Source: Variovorax brevis
Lineage (GTDB): Bacteria; Pseudomonadota; Gammaproteobacteria; Burkholderiales; Burkholderiaceae_C
Length of the DNA: 64,000 nucleotides
Direction of reading: 5' to 3'
Assembly (NCBI RefSeq): GCF_030317105.1
Contig: NZ_JASZYG010000010.1
Coordinates: 124,001 to 188,000 of the forward strand
Made by a program: the position numbers and the translations under genes
The notes under the pieces: model-generated
What the model was told of the DNA's origin: nothing
Seen by the model: only the letters and a program-made list of their open reading frames with translations
Databases searched by the model: none
Shown here: positions 8,275 to 17,182 of the stretch, piece by piece
Layout of the letters: each line of letters begins with the position of its first letter
Position numbering within the stretch: position 1 is the first letter of the stretch

Positions 8275-9588
8275 ATGGACGTGTTCTTCCTGGCCATGCT
8301 GACAGCCATCAATGCGCTGTTCGCAATGTCCGAAATGGCTTTGTCGACGAGTCGCCGCGCGCGGCTGGCGGCCTTGGCCGAAACGGGGGACGCGGGCGCC
8401 GAGGCGGCGCTCAGGCTCATGGAAGATCCGACGCAGTTCCTGTCGACCGTGCAGATCGGCATCACCTCGATCGGCATGCTCAGCGGCATCGTGGGCGAGG
8501 CGGCGTTTGCGGACCCGCTGTCGCACATTCTTGAAGCGCACGGCATGTCCTCGGGCGCCGCGAGCGTGGTGTCGACGGTGTTCGTGGTGACGTGCATCAC
8601 CTTCTTCACCATCCTCTTCGGCGAACTGATGCCCAAGCGCATCGGGCAGTTGTATCCCGAGCCGGTTGCCCGCTGGGTCTCTCGCCCCATGCGCGGCCTG
8701 GCCAGGTTCGCCAAGCCTTTCGTGTTGCTGCTGTCCGGCTCGACGGCGATGCTGCTCAAGCTCATCCGGATCGACGTCAACGCCGCCCGGTCGGTGACGG
8801 AAGAAGAAATCTCGGCCAGCCTGGAAGAGGGCGTGGACGCCGGCGTCATCGAGCGGCACGAGCACCAGATGGTGCGCAACGTGTTCCACCTGGACGACCG
8901 GCGCCTTTCCTCGCTGATGATTCCCCGCGCGGACATCGAGTGGATGGAAGCTTCGAGCACGGTTGCCCAGAGCCTGAAGAAAGTGGCCGACGCGGCGACG
9001 CTCAACCTCGTGCATTCCTGGTACCCCGTGTGCCGCAATTCGCTGGACGACGTGGTGGGCGTGATCAGCGTGGCGCGGCTGCTTCAGCTGGGGCCGCAGC
9101 ACGAGGGCTCGATCGAGACAGCCGCGCAGCCGGCGGCCTTCGTGCCCGAAACGCTCACCGGCATGGAACTGCTGGAGCAATTCCGCGCGCGCGCCGGGCG
9201 GCTGGTGTTCGTGGTCGACGAATATGGCGTGGTGCAGGGGCTCATGACGCCGCGCGACCTGCTCGAAGCCATCACAGGCGAGCTGCAGCCCGGCCTGCAG
9301 GCGGACGCCTGGGCCACGTTGCGGCCGGACGGCGCCTGGGAACTCGACGGGCTCATGCCTGTTTCCGAACTGCGTGCGCGCTTGACCATCCGCACGCTGC
9401 CCGAGGAAGACCGTGGCCGCTACAACACATTGGCGGGGCTGCTGATGTCGGTTTCCGGCCAGCTGCCGGTCGTCGGCGAACGCGTCGATTGCGCGGGCTG
9501 GTCTTTCGAGGTGCTGGAACTGGACGGGCGCCGCATCGACAAGGTACTGGCGCATCCGGGTGAAAGCGGCCTTCCGTCAGATTCCTGA
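8275..9588 (+). CDS. HlyC/CorC family membrane protein (DUF21-CBS-CorC)
   Basis: 437 residues. An N-terminal CNNM/DUF21 membrane domain has about four hydrophobic segments (1-180, first helix at the extreme N-terminus FFLAMLTAINALFAMSEMAL). Two CBS domains follow (about 200-335, with MIPRADIEWM and VVDEYGVVQGLMTPRDLLE), then the C-terminal CorC/HlyC domain. Family members are linked to Mg/Co efflux or metal homeostasis; the old hemolysin name is not supported. The upstream extension in frame overlaps apaH and was not used. Confidence 0.9.
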   Translation: MDVFFLAMLTAINALFAMSEMALSTSRRARLAALAETGDAGAEAALRLMEDPTQFLSTVQIGITSIGMLSGIVGEAAFADPLSHILEAHGMSSGAASVVSTVFVVTCITFFTILFGELMPKRIGQLYPEPVARWVSRPMRGLARFAKPFVLLLSGSTAMLLKLIRIDVNAARSVTEEEISASLEEGVDAGVIERHEHQMVRNVFHLDDRRLSSLMIPRADIEWMEASSTVAQSLKKVADAATLNLVHSWYPVCRNSLDDVVGVISVARLLQLGPQHEGSIETAAQPAAFVPETLTGMELLEQFRARAGRLVFVVDEYGVVQGLMTPRDLLEAITGELQPGLQADAWATLRPDGAWELDGLMPVSELRARLTIRTLPEEDRGRYNTLAGLLMSVSGQLPVVGERVDCAGWSFEVLELDGRRIDKVLAHPGESGLPSDS

Positions 9589-9616
9589 GCACTCACTCTC
9601 GTCATGACGCGCGTGC

Positions 9617-9644
9617 AGTCGTGCTTTTCGCACGATTGTTTCTT
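9617..9644 (+). terminator. rho-independent terminator after HlyC/CorC gene
   Basis: TCGTGC at 9619-9624, loop TTTTC, GCACGA at 9630-9635, then TTGTTTCTT. It lies about 30 bases past the stop at 9588. Confidence 0.75.
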
Positions 9645-9820
9645 ACGGTGAACTGAGACGCGCCTTTTCGTGAAATCCTCACCTTCCGCCGAAGGCAAGT
9701 CCGTCTTTCAATGAGTCCTGCGCCTCGGTGGCTGGTCTTTTGAACCCAGGGTCTCCTGATCGTTCTTTTCCACGCGAGCCGCGAAAACGATTGCGCCCGT
9801 GCGTGTGAAAGGACTTTGAC

Positions 9821-10090
9821 GTGAAACAGGACGAGATCGAGTTGATTGTCGATGAGCCCATACCGGGCCATTTCTATTGGGTCCTGCTCAAGCAGGACAA
9901 TCCGCATACGCAGCCCCGGGCCGTGGAATGCGCGTCGGGACCGATGCCGACCTATTCGTCGGCAATGCGCGCCGGCATCGCAGCCTTGCAAAAGCGCAAT
10001 GACGAGCGCTGCGGCCTGACGAGCCAAAGGCCGCCCATCTCGGGCTTTGGCGACCTTCACGTCAATTTGGGGGGAGGCTCGGCGGGTTAG
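9821..10090 (+). CDS. small hypothetical protein
   Basis: 89 residues, GTG start with AAGGA seven bases upstream. Hydrophilic, with an acidic N-terminal segment (DEIELIVDEPIPGHFYWVLL) and a Gly-rich end. No family recognised. It looks coding because of the good ribosome site and non-random amino-acid use. Its last 29 bases overlap the end of the convergent nuclease gene. Confidence 0.55.
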   Translation: MKQDEIELIVDEPIPGHFYWVLLKQDNPHTQPRAVECASGPMPTYSSAMRAGIAALQKRNDERCGLTSQRPPISGFGDLHVNLGGGSAG

Positions 10091-10613
10091 AGCGATAGGG
10101 GCTCGATCCGGCGTACGGCCGGATCGGATGCTCGCGACGCCATTCCCACGGCGGCACGGGGTCGGCGTCGCGCCACAGGCCGGCGTGCCTGGCCTTGGCC
10201 TCGTATTGGCCGAAATCGTATTGACCGCGCTCCTGCGGCGTCTGCTCGTCGGCGTAGCGCGGCTCCCACCACGCCAGGCCGAGCGTGATGATGGCCAAGC
10301 CGGCGTCGAGTGTCCTGGCGCAGGGTTCCTGTGAACAGGAAGCGGGCGCGACCATCACCTTGCATAGGCTGCGGCCGTAGCGGTCGTGCTTCACGTGGCA
10401 TTGCAGTTGCGCTTGCTTGCCGAGCGTGAGACGGGCGAGGGCCTGCTTGGCGCGGCGGCCGAAAGCCTGGTTGCTTTCAGGCGCGTCGATGCCGGCAAGG
10501 CGGACGATCATGGGTTCATCAAGCGGCGACTGGTCGTCGCAGCGGGCTTTCAGGGTGTCGCCGTCGGACACGGCGACGACGAGGCACAGGAGGGCAACTG
10601 ACGCGAGGGGCAT
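10062..10613 (-). CDS. thermonuclease-family (SNase-like) exported protein
   Basis: 183 residues. A short hydrophobic N-terminus (PLASVALLCLVVA) is consistent with a signal peptide running directly into the SNase-like core VSDGDTLKARC. It holds the typical RLAGIDAPE block (about 38-46) and the HDRYGRSLCKV segment with the active-site arginine; a Trp-rich ending (PPWEWRREHP) is also typical. Probably a periplasmic or secreted nuclease. The start was moved from an upstream in-frame ATG because the hydrophobic segment begins here. Confidence 0.8.
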   Translation of the reverse strand: MPLASVALLCLVVAVSDGDTLKARCDDQSPLDEPMIVRLAGIDAPESNQAFGRRAKQALARLTLGKQAQLQCHVKHDRYGRSLCKVMVAPASCSQEPCARTLDAGLAIITLGLAWWEPRYADEQTPQERGQYDFGQYEAKARHAGLWRDADPVPPWEWRREHPIRPYAGSSPYRSNPPSLPPN

Positions 10614-10738
10614 GACGCGTATCGTGCCAAACAAATCAGCCCTCTCCGGTCGAGGAGCCAACTCAATTTCTCAGTGATTGGCGGTTACTTTCCCGCCAAG
10701 CACGCCTTCAGCCCATCCAGCGGTTCGCTGCAACAAAC

Positions 10739-12568
10739 TCAGTGGTTGTCCCGCGGAATCCCGAAGGTCGCGTGGATCTTCTGGTACTTCACGGCGGGCT
10801 TGAGCACCATGCCCTGCGAGAGTTCGTCCACCACATTGCGCTGGATCTCCTGCCACGGCGTCTGGCTCGGCGGATAGGGATAGCCGCCGTCCGCTTCGAG
10901 CTTCGCGCGCCGCCGCGCAATCTCTTCGTCGGGCACCAGCATGTTGGCCGTGCGCTTCTTCAGGTCGATGCGAACGCGGTCGCCAGTCTTCAGCAACGCC
11001 AAGCCGCCGCCCGTCGCTGCCTCCGGAGAGGCATTGAGGATCGAAGGCGATCCCGACGTGCCCGACTGCCGCCCATCGCCAATGCAGGGCAGGGCCATGA
11101 TGCCCTTCTTGAGCAGGTACGACGGCGGCCGCATGTTGACCACTTCGGCCGCGCCGGGGTAGCCGATCGGCCCCACGCCCCGCATGAACAGCACGCAGTG
11201 CTCGTCGATCTTCATCTTCGGATCGTCGATGCGGTGGTGGTAGTCCTCCGGGCCATCGAACACGACGGCGCGGCCTTCGAAGGCCATCGGGTCGTCCGGA
11301 TTCTGTAGATAGCGCTTGTGGAATTCCTCGCTGATCACGCTCGTCTTCATGATCGCGGAGTCGAACAGGTTGCCGCTGAAGTTGAGGAAGCCGGCATCTT
11401 TCTTCATCGGCTTGTTGTACGCGAAGATCACCTTGCGGTCGTTCGTGAACTGGCCTTCGCAGTTCTGGACGAGCGTCTTGCCGTTGGCTGTCATCGCGGG
11501 CTGGATCTTGCCCTTGGCGATGAGTTCGGCCACCACGGCCGGCACGCCGCCGGCACGGTAGTAGTCCTCTCCGAGGTATTCGCCTGCCGGTTGCAAATTG
11601 ACCAGCAGCGGGATCTTGTAGCCGAGCTTTTCCCAGTCCGACGTTTCGAGCTTCACGCCGATGTGCCGTGCAATGGCATTGAGGTGAATCGGCGCGTTGG
11701 TCGATCCGCCCAGCGCGGAGTTCACGATGATGGCGTTCTCGAAGGCGGCGCGGGTGAGGATGTCCGAGGGCTTCAGGTCTTCGCGCACCATCTCGACGAT
11801 GCGCTTGCCGGTCATGTATGCCATCTCCTGGCGGTCGCGATAGGGCGCGGGAATTGCCGCGCTGCCCGGCAGCGTCATGCCGAGCGCTTCGGCCAGCGAA
11901 TTCATGGTCGAGGCCGTGCCCATGGTGTTGCAGTGACCGGTCGAAGGGGCCGAGGAGGCCACGAGCTTGAGGAAGCCCTCATAGCCGATTTCACCGGCCG
12001 CCATCATCTCGCGCGCACGCCAGACGATAGTGCCCGAGCCGGTGCGTTCGCCGTTGTACCAGCCGTTGAGCATGGGGCCGGAGTTCAGCGCGATGGCCGG
12101 AATGTCGACCGTCGCCGCCGCCATGATCTGCGCCGGCGTGGTCTTGTCGCAGCCGGTGGTGAGCACCACGCCGTCGATCGGATAGCCGTACAGGATCTCG
12201 ACCAGCGAAAGGTATTGCAGGTTGCGGTCCAGCGAGGCCGTGGGGCGCTTGCAGGTTTCCTGGATGGGATGGATGGGAAACTCGAAGGCGATGCCGCCCG
12301 CGTCGCGGATGCCTTCCTTCACGCGCTCGGCCAGCACGATGTGGTGGCGGTTGCAGGGCGCGATGTCGGAGCCGGTTTGCGCAATGCCGATGATGGGTCG
12401 GCCCGATTGCAGCTCTTCAAGGCCCAGCCCGAAGTTCATGGTGCGCTCCAGGTAGAGCGCCGTCATGTCGGCGTTGTCGGGGTTGTCGAACCAGTTTTGT
12501 GAACGCAGCTTCAATGCGCCCTTTGACTTCTTCGACGTGCTCTTCGTGGTGGGGTTTTTCTTTTTCAA
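10739..12568 (-). CDS. IlvD/EDD dehydratase, D-xylonate dehydratase (XylD) type
   Basis: 609-residue Fe-S dehydratase converting an aldonic acid to its 2-keto-3-deoxy form. The sequence follows the XylD-type pattern from memory: RDWFDNP-like start, MTALYLER, GIAQTGSDIAPCNR, TTGCDKTTPAQ, GHCNTMGTAST and PCIGDGRQSGTSGSPSILN. Ser/Thr/Lys-rich N-terminal tail of about 20 residues. The start is TTG at 12568, with AGGAG seven bases upstream. D-xylonate versus another pentonate or hexonate cannot be settled by reading. It is separated from denD by a repeat element. Confidence 0.82.
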   Translation of the reverse strand: MKKKNPTTKSTSKKSKGALKLRSQNWFDNPDNADMTALYLERTMNFGLGLEELQSGRPIIGIAQTGSDIAPCNRHHIVLAERVKEGIRDAGGIAFEFPIHPIQETCKRPTASLDRNLQYLSLVEILYGYPIDGVVLTTGCDKTTPAQIMAAATVDIPAIALNSGPMLNGWYNGERTGSGTIVWRAREMMAAGEIGYEGFLKLVASSAPSTGHCNTMGTASTMNSLAEALGMTLPGSAAIPAPYRDRQEMAYMTGKRIVEMVREDLKPSDILTRAAFENAIIVNSALGGSTNAPIHLNAIARHIGVKLETSDWEKLGYKIPLLVNLQPAGEYLGEDYYRAGGVPAVVAELIAKGKIQPAMTANGKTLVQNCEGQFTNDRKVIFAYNKPMKKDAGFLNFSGNLFDSAIMKTSVISEEFHKRYLQNPDDPMAFEGRAVVFDGPEDYHHRIDDPKMKIDEHCVLFMRGVGPIGYPGAAEVVNMRPPSYLLKKGIMALPCIGDGRQSGTSGSPSILNASPEAATGGGLALLKTGDRVRIDLKKRTANMLVPDEEIARRRAKLEADGGYPYPPSQTPWQEIQRNVVDELSQGMVLKPAVKYQKIHATFGIPRDNH

Positions 12569-12618
12569 TTGGATTCTCCTGGGCGCGCAAGGCGACTGAG
12601 TTTTCGGGGAACATCGCG

Positions 12619-12702
12619 GAACCGGCTTTGCCGGGCCGCTGGTGTTGCCCCCGGCAGGGATTGGAGGAGCGACACGTAGCGGCGCCTGGGCGCGAGCCCT
12701 AA
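12619..12702. repeat. Comamonadaceae-type intergenic repeat
   Basis: GC-rich segment with the hairpin CCGGCTTTGCCGG followed by GCCCCCGGCAGGG, GGAGGAGCGACACGTAGCGG and GCGCGAGCC blocks. I recall similar stretches between genes of Comamonadaceae genomes. Lies between denD and the XylD-type gene. Confidence 0.55.
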
Positions 12703-13715
12703 GTCAGTCCCTTGAGGGTTTCGTTGGCGGTGGGGAGGGCGCGGCAGTCTTCGATGTACTGGCGAATGATGTCGGCAAAGTTCTCGTGAGGCAGCAAGCC
12801 GAGACGCGCGGCGCGCTCGGCGGTGGAACCCGTGGGCCAGTTGGCCACGATGCCCGCAATGCGCTCGTCGCGCTCGAAGCGCACACGTGCGCGCACCGCG
12901 GGTCCGGCGACTTCTTCCAGCGCGTCGAGCATCTCGCTCACGCGCACGTTCAGGCCGGGCAGGTTGAGGGCCGTGCGCCCGCAGAAAGCTTCGCGGCTGG
13001 CTTCGTAGACGGCAATGAGCCCCTCGACCGTGCGCGTCGGCGACGACATCGGGTGCGACACGTCCGGCGACACCGGGCACACCGATTCGACCCCCGCCAG
13101 CGGCTCGCGGATGATCCCGCTGAAGAAGGACGACGCGGCGCCATTGGGCCGGCCCGGACGCACCGTCACCGTCATGAGGCGCGCAGCGCGGCCGTCGATG
13201 TAGCCCTTGCGCGTGTAGTCGGCAATGAGGTGCTCGCAGATCAGCTTCTGCGTGCCGTACGAGGTTTGCGGCGTCGGCAGCGTGTCGTCCGCGACGACAC
13301 CGGGAAAGGGCACCGCCGGATCGGGGCCGAACACCGCCACCGAGCTGGAAAACACGAAGCGCGTCACCTTGCCGCCTGCATTCACGTTGTCCCGCAGTGC
13401 ATCGAGCAGGGCGCGCGTGCTGTCCAGGTTGGAGCGCAGGCCCAAGTCGAAGTCCGCCTCGCATTCGCCCGACACGGCGGAAGCCAGGTGAAACACGCCA
13501 TCGAAAGCCTCTGTACGCAGGGCATCGGTCTGCGTGAGCAGCGGCCCGGTGCGCGCTTCGACGCGCGGATCGGCCGCCAGGTCGGCCGGCGGCGGCGCAA
13601 TGTCGGTCAACACTATGCGGTCGATGCGTTCGCCGGCCAGCGTGCCGCGTTGAAGCAGCGTTCGCGCGAGCCGCGCGCCGAGGAAGCCGCCGCCTCCGGT
13701 AATGAGCAATTTCAT
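12699..13715 (-). CDS. denD: NAD-dependent epimerase/dehydratase family, D-erythronate dehydrogenase (DenD) type
   Basis: 338-residue extended SDR. Rossmann motif TGGGGFLG (6-13), FHLASAVSGECEADFDLGLR (74-94 region), and a catalytic Y-x3-K as SYGTQK. The SGECEADFDLG block and overall pattern match D-erythronate/uronate-type dehydrogenases (DenD), which oxidise at C2 of four-carbon sugar acids. The ATG shares four bases (ATGA) with the stop of the GntR gene, so the two are co-translated. Placement with aldonate dehydratases supports sugar-acid catabolism; exact substrate inferred. Confidence 0.75.
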   Translation of the reverse strand: MKLLITGGGGFLGARLARTLLQRGTLAGERIDRIVLTDIAPPPADLAADPRVEARTGPLLTQTDALRTEAFDGVFHLASAVSGECEADFDLGLRSNLDSTRALLDALRDNVNAGGKVTRFVFSSSVAVFGPDPAVPFPGVVADDTLPTPQTSYGTQKLICEHLIADYTRKGYIDGRAARLMTVTVRPGRPNGAASSFFSGIIREPLAGVESVCPVSPDVSHPMSSPTRTVEGLIAVYEASREAFCGRTALNLPGLNVRVSEMLDALEEVAGPAVRARVRFERDERIAGIVANWPTGSTAERAARLGLLPHENFADIIRQYIEDCRALPTANETLKGLT

Positions 13716-14590
13716 CGGGTCACTCCTTTGTTGTCTCGTCTGTTGGCTGTTGCGCGTGATGCAAAAGCGCCTGTTTTTCCGGAAGAGGGCTCGGCCGGCG
13801 CGGACGCGCGTCGTCTTTGCCCGGAAATGACACCGCCTTCGACCAGCCGCTGGCGTCCGCGGCTCAGGTGTTCCAGCGCACGGTCGCGTGCGGCCACCGG
13901 GTCGCGCGCCGCAATCGCGTCGACGATGGCGCGGTGCTCCAGTTGCACCTCTTCCATGAAGTCCTGCCGGCGCGCCTCGTTGCCGCGCGTGATGCGCATG
14001 CCTTCTCGCAAATATTGCTCCAGAAAGCCGAGCAGCAGCCGGAATTGCGGATTGCCCGTCGCCTCACCGATCACCCGGTGAAAGGCCAGGTCTTCCGCGA
14101 CGCCGTCGCGGCCCTGTGTGACGGCCACGTCGATGTCCTTCAGCGCCCGCCGAAGCGCCGCGATCTGCGAACGCGTGGCGCGCTCGGCCGCCAGCGCCGC
14201 GATCTCGCCTTCGAGCACGCGGCGCACTTCCACCACATGAACCACGGCCTGCACCGAATCCAGCACGGTCGGATCGAAGGCCAGCGGCTGGTTGAGCGGC
14301 GTGGGCGCCACGAACACCCCGGAGCCCTGTCGCGATTCGACCAGTGATTTCGATTTGAGCTGATGCACCGCCTCGCGCACGACGGTGCGGGACACGCCGT
14401 GCGTCAAAGCCAGCTGCTGCTCGGTCGGCAAGCGGTCGCCGGGCGCGAGCGATCCCGACTCGATGAGCGCCGCAAGGCGAAGCGCCAGCCGGTCCGACAG
14501 CCGGTCTGAGGCCAGTCGAAGCGGTTCGGAGGGAAGAGGTGCCGGCGAGGGCTTGGAGGAATGCAGCACGGTTATCGGGTCATCATACAA
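13712..14590 (-). CDS. GntR-family regulator, FadR/FCD type
   Basis: 292 residues. Winged helix at about 28-95 (LSDRLALRLAALIESGSL, GVSRTVVREAVHQLKSKSLVESRQGSGVFV), FCD effector domain at about 125-250 with the helical ligand pocket, then a basic, low-complexity tail. Likely represses the flanking sugar-acid genes in response to an aldonate or 2-keto-3-deoxy acid. Start uncertain: the longest reading uses TTG at 14590, a GTG at 14569 is also possible, and neither has a clear Shine-Dalgarno. Overlaps denD by four bases. Confidence 0.85.
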   Translation of the reverse strand: MYDDPITVLHSSKPSPAPLPSEPLRLASDRLSDRLALRLAALIESGSLAPGDRLPTEQQLALTHGVSRTVVREAVHQLKSKSLVESRQGSGVFVAPTPLNQPLAFDPTVLDSVQAVVHVVEVRRVLEGEIAALAAERATRSQIAALRRALKDIDVAVTQGRDGVAEDLAFHRVIGEATGNPQFRLLLGFLEQYLREGMRITRGNEARRQDFMEEVQLEHRAIVDAIAARDPVAARDRALEHLSRGRQRLVEGGVISGQRRRASAPAEPSSGKTGAFASRATANRRDNKGVTR

Positions 14591-14718
14591 ATCTTGCGGG
14601 GTTAACGCGTATTGGTTTGCCCTGATAGCAACGAAATGTCTCAGTGCTGATACTGCGCCGCTGCGATGACGATGTTTGTCGCCAACTGATTTCGCGATCT
14701 CTTCCAGGATTCCATTGC
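14591..14718. promoter_or_regulatory. divergent control region between GntR gene and ABC transporter operon
   Basis: 128 bases, more AT-rich than its neighbours, between the divergent starts. CATCATACAAATC at about 14581-14593 (TTGTATGATG on the other strand) resembles half-sites of FCD-type GntR operators and overlaps the regulator start. This suggests autoregulation and joint control of both operons. Operator assignment is inference. Confidence 0.4.
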
Positions 14719-15792
14719 ATGGCCAGCGTCACGATCCAGCAAGTCAAGAAAAGCTTCGGCGATGTCCCGATTTTGCACGGGGTAGATATCGATATCCGCG
14801 ACGGCTCCTTCACTGTGCTGGTAGGCCCCTCGGGCTGCGGAAAGTCCACGCTGCTGCGCATGATTGCGGGGCTCGAGCAGATCAATGGCGGCGAGATTCG
14901 CATCGGCGATCGCCGTGTCAATGACCTGCCGCCCAAGGAACGCGACATCGCGATGGTGTTCCAGAACTACGCGCTGTATCCGCACATGACGGTGCGCGAG
15001 AACATGGCGTTCTCGCTCGCGCTGGCCAAGGCCGACAAGGTGACCATTGAATCGAAGGTCGCCCGCGCTGCTGAAATTCTTGCACTCACACCGCTGCTGG
15101 AACGCTATCCGCGCCAGCTGTCAGGCGGGCAGCGTCAACGCGTGGCCATGGGGCGCGCCATCGTGCGCGATCCGCAGGTGTTTCTTTTCGATGAACCGCT
15201 GTCCAACCTGGACGCCAAGCTGCGCGTGGCGATGCGCAGCGAAATCAAGGAACTGCACCAGCGCCTGAAGACAACGTCGATCTACGTCACGCACGACCAG
15301 ATCGAGGCCATGACGATGGGCGACAAGATCGTCGTCATGCGCGACGGCCGCATCGAGCAGACCGGCAGCCCGCTGGAGCTCTACGACAGCCCGGCCAACC
15401 AGTTCGTGGCCGGCTTCATCGGCTCGCCCGCGATGAATTTCCTGCCCGGCACCCTGCGCCGCAACGGGAGCGGAGCGCACGTGGAACTGGCCGACGGCAC
15501 CCGGCTCGACGCGCCGCTGAGTTCGGGCGGCGCCGATGGTCAAGCGGTCATCTACGGCACGCGGCCCGAGCACCTGTCGCTGGCTGACTCCGGTGGCATC
15601 CCCGCGCAAGTGGCGGTGATGGAGCCCACCGGCATGGACACCTTCGTCGCCTGCCGGCATGAAGGCGCCGATCTTTCTGCCGTGTTCCGTGAGCGCCATG
15701 ACTTTGCGCCGGGCAGCACCATCCTGCTGCAGCCCGACCTGCAGCGTGCGCACCTCTTCGACGCCACCACAGGGCAGCGCCTGTTGGCTTGA
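14719..15792 (+). CDS. sugar ABC transporter ATP-binding protein (UgpC/MalK type)
   Basis: 357-residue ATPase of a CUT1 importer. Walker A GPSGCGKST (about 37-45), Q-loop, signature LSGGQRQR, Walker B VFLFDEPLSNLDAK, H-loop VTHDQIEAM, and a C-terminal TOBE/regulatory domain (about 240-357). First gene of a four-gene transporter operon; order is ATPase, binding protein, permease, permease. The upstream in-frame extension was rejected because the ATG before ASVTIQQV fits the family start. Confidence 0.93.
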   Translation: MASVTIQQVKKSFGDVPILHGVDIDIRDGSFTVLVGPSGCGKSTLLRMIAGLEQINGGEIRIGDRRVNDLPPKERDIAMVFQNYALYPHMTVRENMAFSLALAKADKVTIESKVARAAEILALTPLLERYPRQLSGGQRQRVAMGRAIVRDPQVFLFDEPLSNLDAKLRVAMRSEIKELHQRLKTTSIYVTHDQIEAMTMGDKIVVMRDGRIEQTGSPLELYDSPANQFVAGFIGSPAMNFLPGTLRRNGSGAHVELADGTRLDAPLSSGGADGQAVIYGTRPEHLSLADSGGIPAQVAVMEPTGMDTFVACRHEGADLSAVFRERHDFAPGSTILLQPDLQRAHLFDATTGQRLLA

Positions 15793-15846
15793 GCGACTTG
15801 TTTTTCACCAACTGGCCTGTTCGGCAAATTTCAGGAGACGACAACC

Positions 15847-17178
15847 ATGAGTGACTTCACCCAGCGCCGCACCATTCTCAAAGGCTCTGCCGGCTTGGCC
15901 GCTGCCGCCACCATTGGCACCGGCAGCGCGATCTTCGCGCCCTTCGCCAATGCGCAGGCGCTGACCTTCAAGCCCGAGAAAGGTGCCAAGCTGCGCGTGC
16001 TGCGCTGGAGCCGCTTCGTGCAGGGTGACATCGACGCCTACATGGCCAACGTCAAGAAGTTCACCGAGCTCACCGGCGTCGAGGTGCGCGTGGACAACGA
16101 GGGCTGGGAAGACGTGCGGCCGAAGGCGGCCGTCGCGGCCAACACCGGCGCCGGCCCGGACATCATCCTGTCGACCAACGACGACGCGAACCTCTATCCC
16201 GAGAAGCTGCTCGACGTGACTGACCTGGCCGAATACCTCGGCAAGAAATACGGCGGCTGGTACCCGGCGGTGCACCAATATTTGCGCCCCGACGGCAAGA
16301 AGTGGCTGGGCCTGGGCCTGGGCGCCGCCGGCTCGATGATCGTGTACCGCCAGAGCATGGTGAAGGCCGCCGGCTTCGACACGTTCCCGAAGGACACGGC
16401 CGGCTTCCTGGCGCTGCACAAGGCGCTCAAGGAAAAGGGCACACCGGGCGGCTACGCGCTGGGCAACGCCACCGGCGACAGCCTGTGGACCAACTGGCTG
16501 ATCTGGTCGCACGGCGGCAAGCTGGTCGACAAGGACAACAAGGTGGTCATCGACAGCACCGAAACGCTGCGGGCGCTGGAGTACGGCAAGGAGCTGTACC
16601 CCAACTTCATCCCCGGCACGCTCTCGTGGCTGGATCCGAACAACAACAAGGCCTTCCTGGACGGGCAGATCAGCGTCACCAACAACGGCATCTCGATCTA
16701 CTACGCCGCCAAGAACTCGACCGACCCGAAGGTCAAGGATCTGGCGGCCGACATCCAGCATGCGGCCTTCCCCATCGGGCCGGTGGGCGTGCCGACCGAG
16801 TCGCACCTGTTCTTCAACCAGATGATCTTCAAGTACACCAAGTACCCGCAGGCAGCCAAGGAGTTCCTGCGCTTCATGATGGAGCGCGAGCAGTTCGACA
16901 ACTGGCTCATCGGCGCGGGCGGCTACATTGCGCACCCGCTGGCGGCCTATTCATCGTGTTCGGTCTGGACCTCGGACCCGAAGAACACGGCCTACCGCGA
17001 CTGCGTGAAGAACATGCGGCCCACGGGTTACGACGGCAAGCTGGGCTACGCCTCGGCCGGCGCCGGTGCGGACTTCATCATCGCGAACATGGTGGCCGAG
17101 GCGATCAGCGGATCGAAGACGCCGAAGGAAGCGATGGAACGCGCACAAAAACGCGCCGAGCGCTACTACAAGGTCTGA
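15847..17178 (+). CDS. ABC sugar-type substrate-binding protein, Tat signal
   Basis: 443-residue family-1 (CUT1) periplasmic binding protein. A twin-arginine-like leader (TQRRTILKG at 5-13) is followed by a hydrophobic stretch ending ANAQA near residue 38, then the two-lobed domain. CAGGAG lies close before the ATG. It delivers ligand to the two permeases that follow. The flanking dehydratases suggest an aldonic acid, pentose or related polyol as ligand; the sequence alone does not tell. Confidence 0.92.
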   Translation: MSDFTQRRTILKGSAGLAAAATIGTGSAIFAPFANAQALTFKPEKGAKLRVLRWSRFVQGDIDAYMANVKKFTELTGVEVRVDNEGWEDVRPKAAVAANTGAGPDIILSTNDDANLYPEKLLDVTDLAEYLGKKYGGWYPAVHQYLRPDGKKWLGLGLGAAGSMIVYRQSMVKAAGFDTFPKDTAGFLALHKALKEKGTPGGYALGNATGDSLWTNWLIWSHGGKLVDKDNKVVIDSTETLRALEYGKELYPNFIPGTLSWLDPNNNKAFLDGQISVTNNGISIYYAAKNSTDPKVKDLAADIQHAAFPIGPVGVPTESHLFFNQMIFKYTKYPQAAKEFLRFMMEREQFDNWLIGAGGYIAHPLAAYSSCSVWTSDPKNTAYRDCVKNMRPTGYDGKLGYASAGAGADFIIANMVAEAISGSKTPKEAMERAQKRAERYYKV

Positions 17179-17182
17179 CGGC

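Noticed and set aside
9602..10060. 152-codon minus-strand frame
   Set aside because: Overlaps a terminator and the better-supported GTG gene at 9821; no recognisable pattern.
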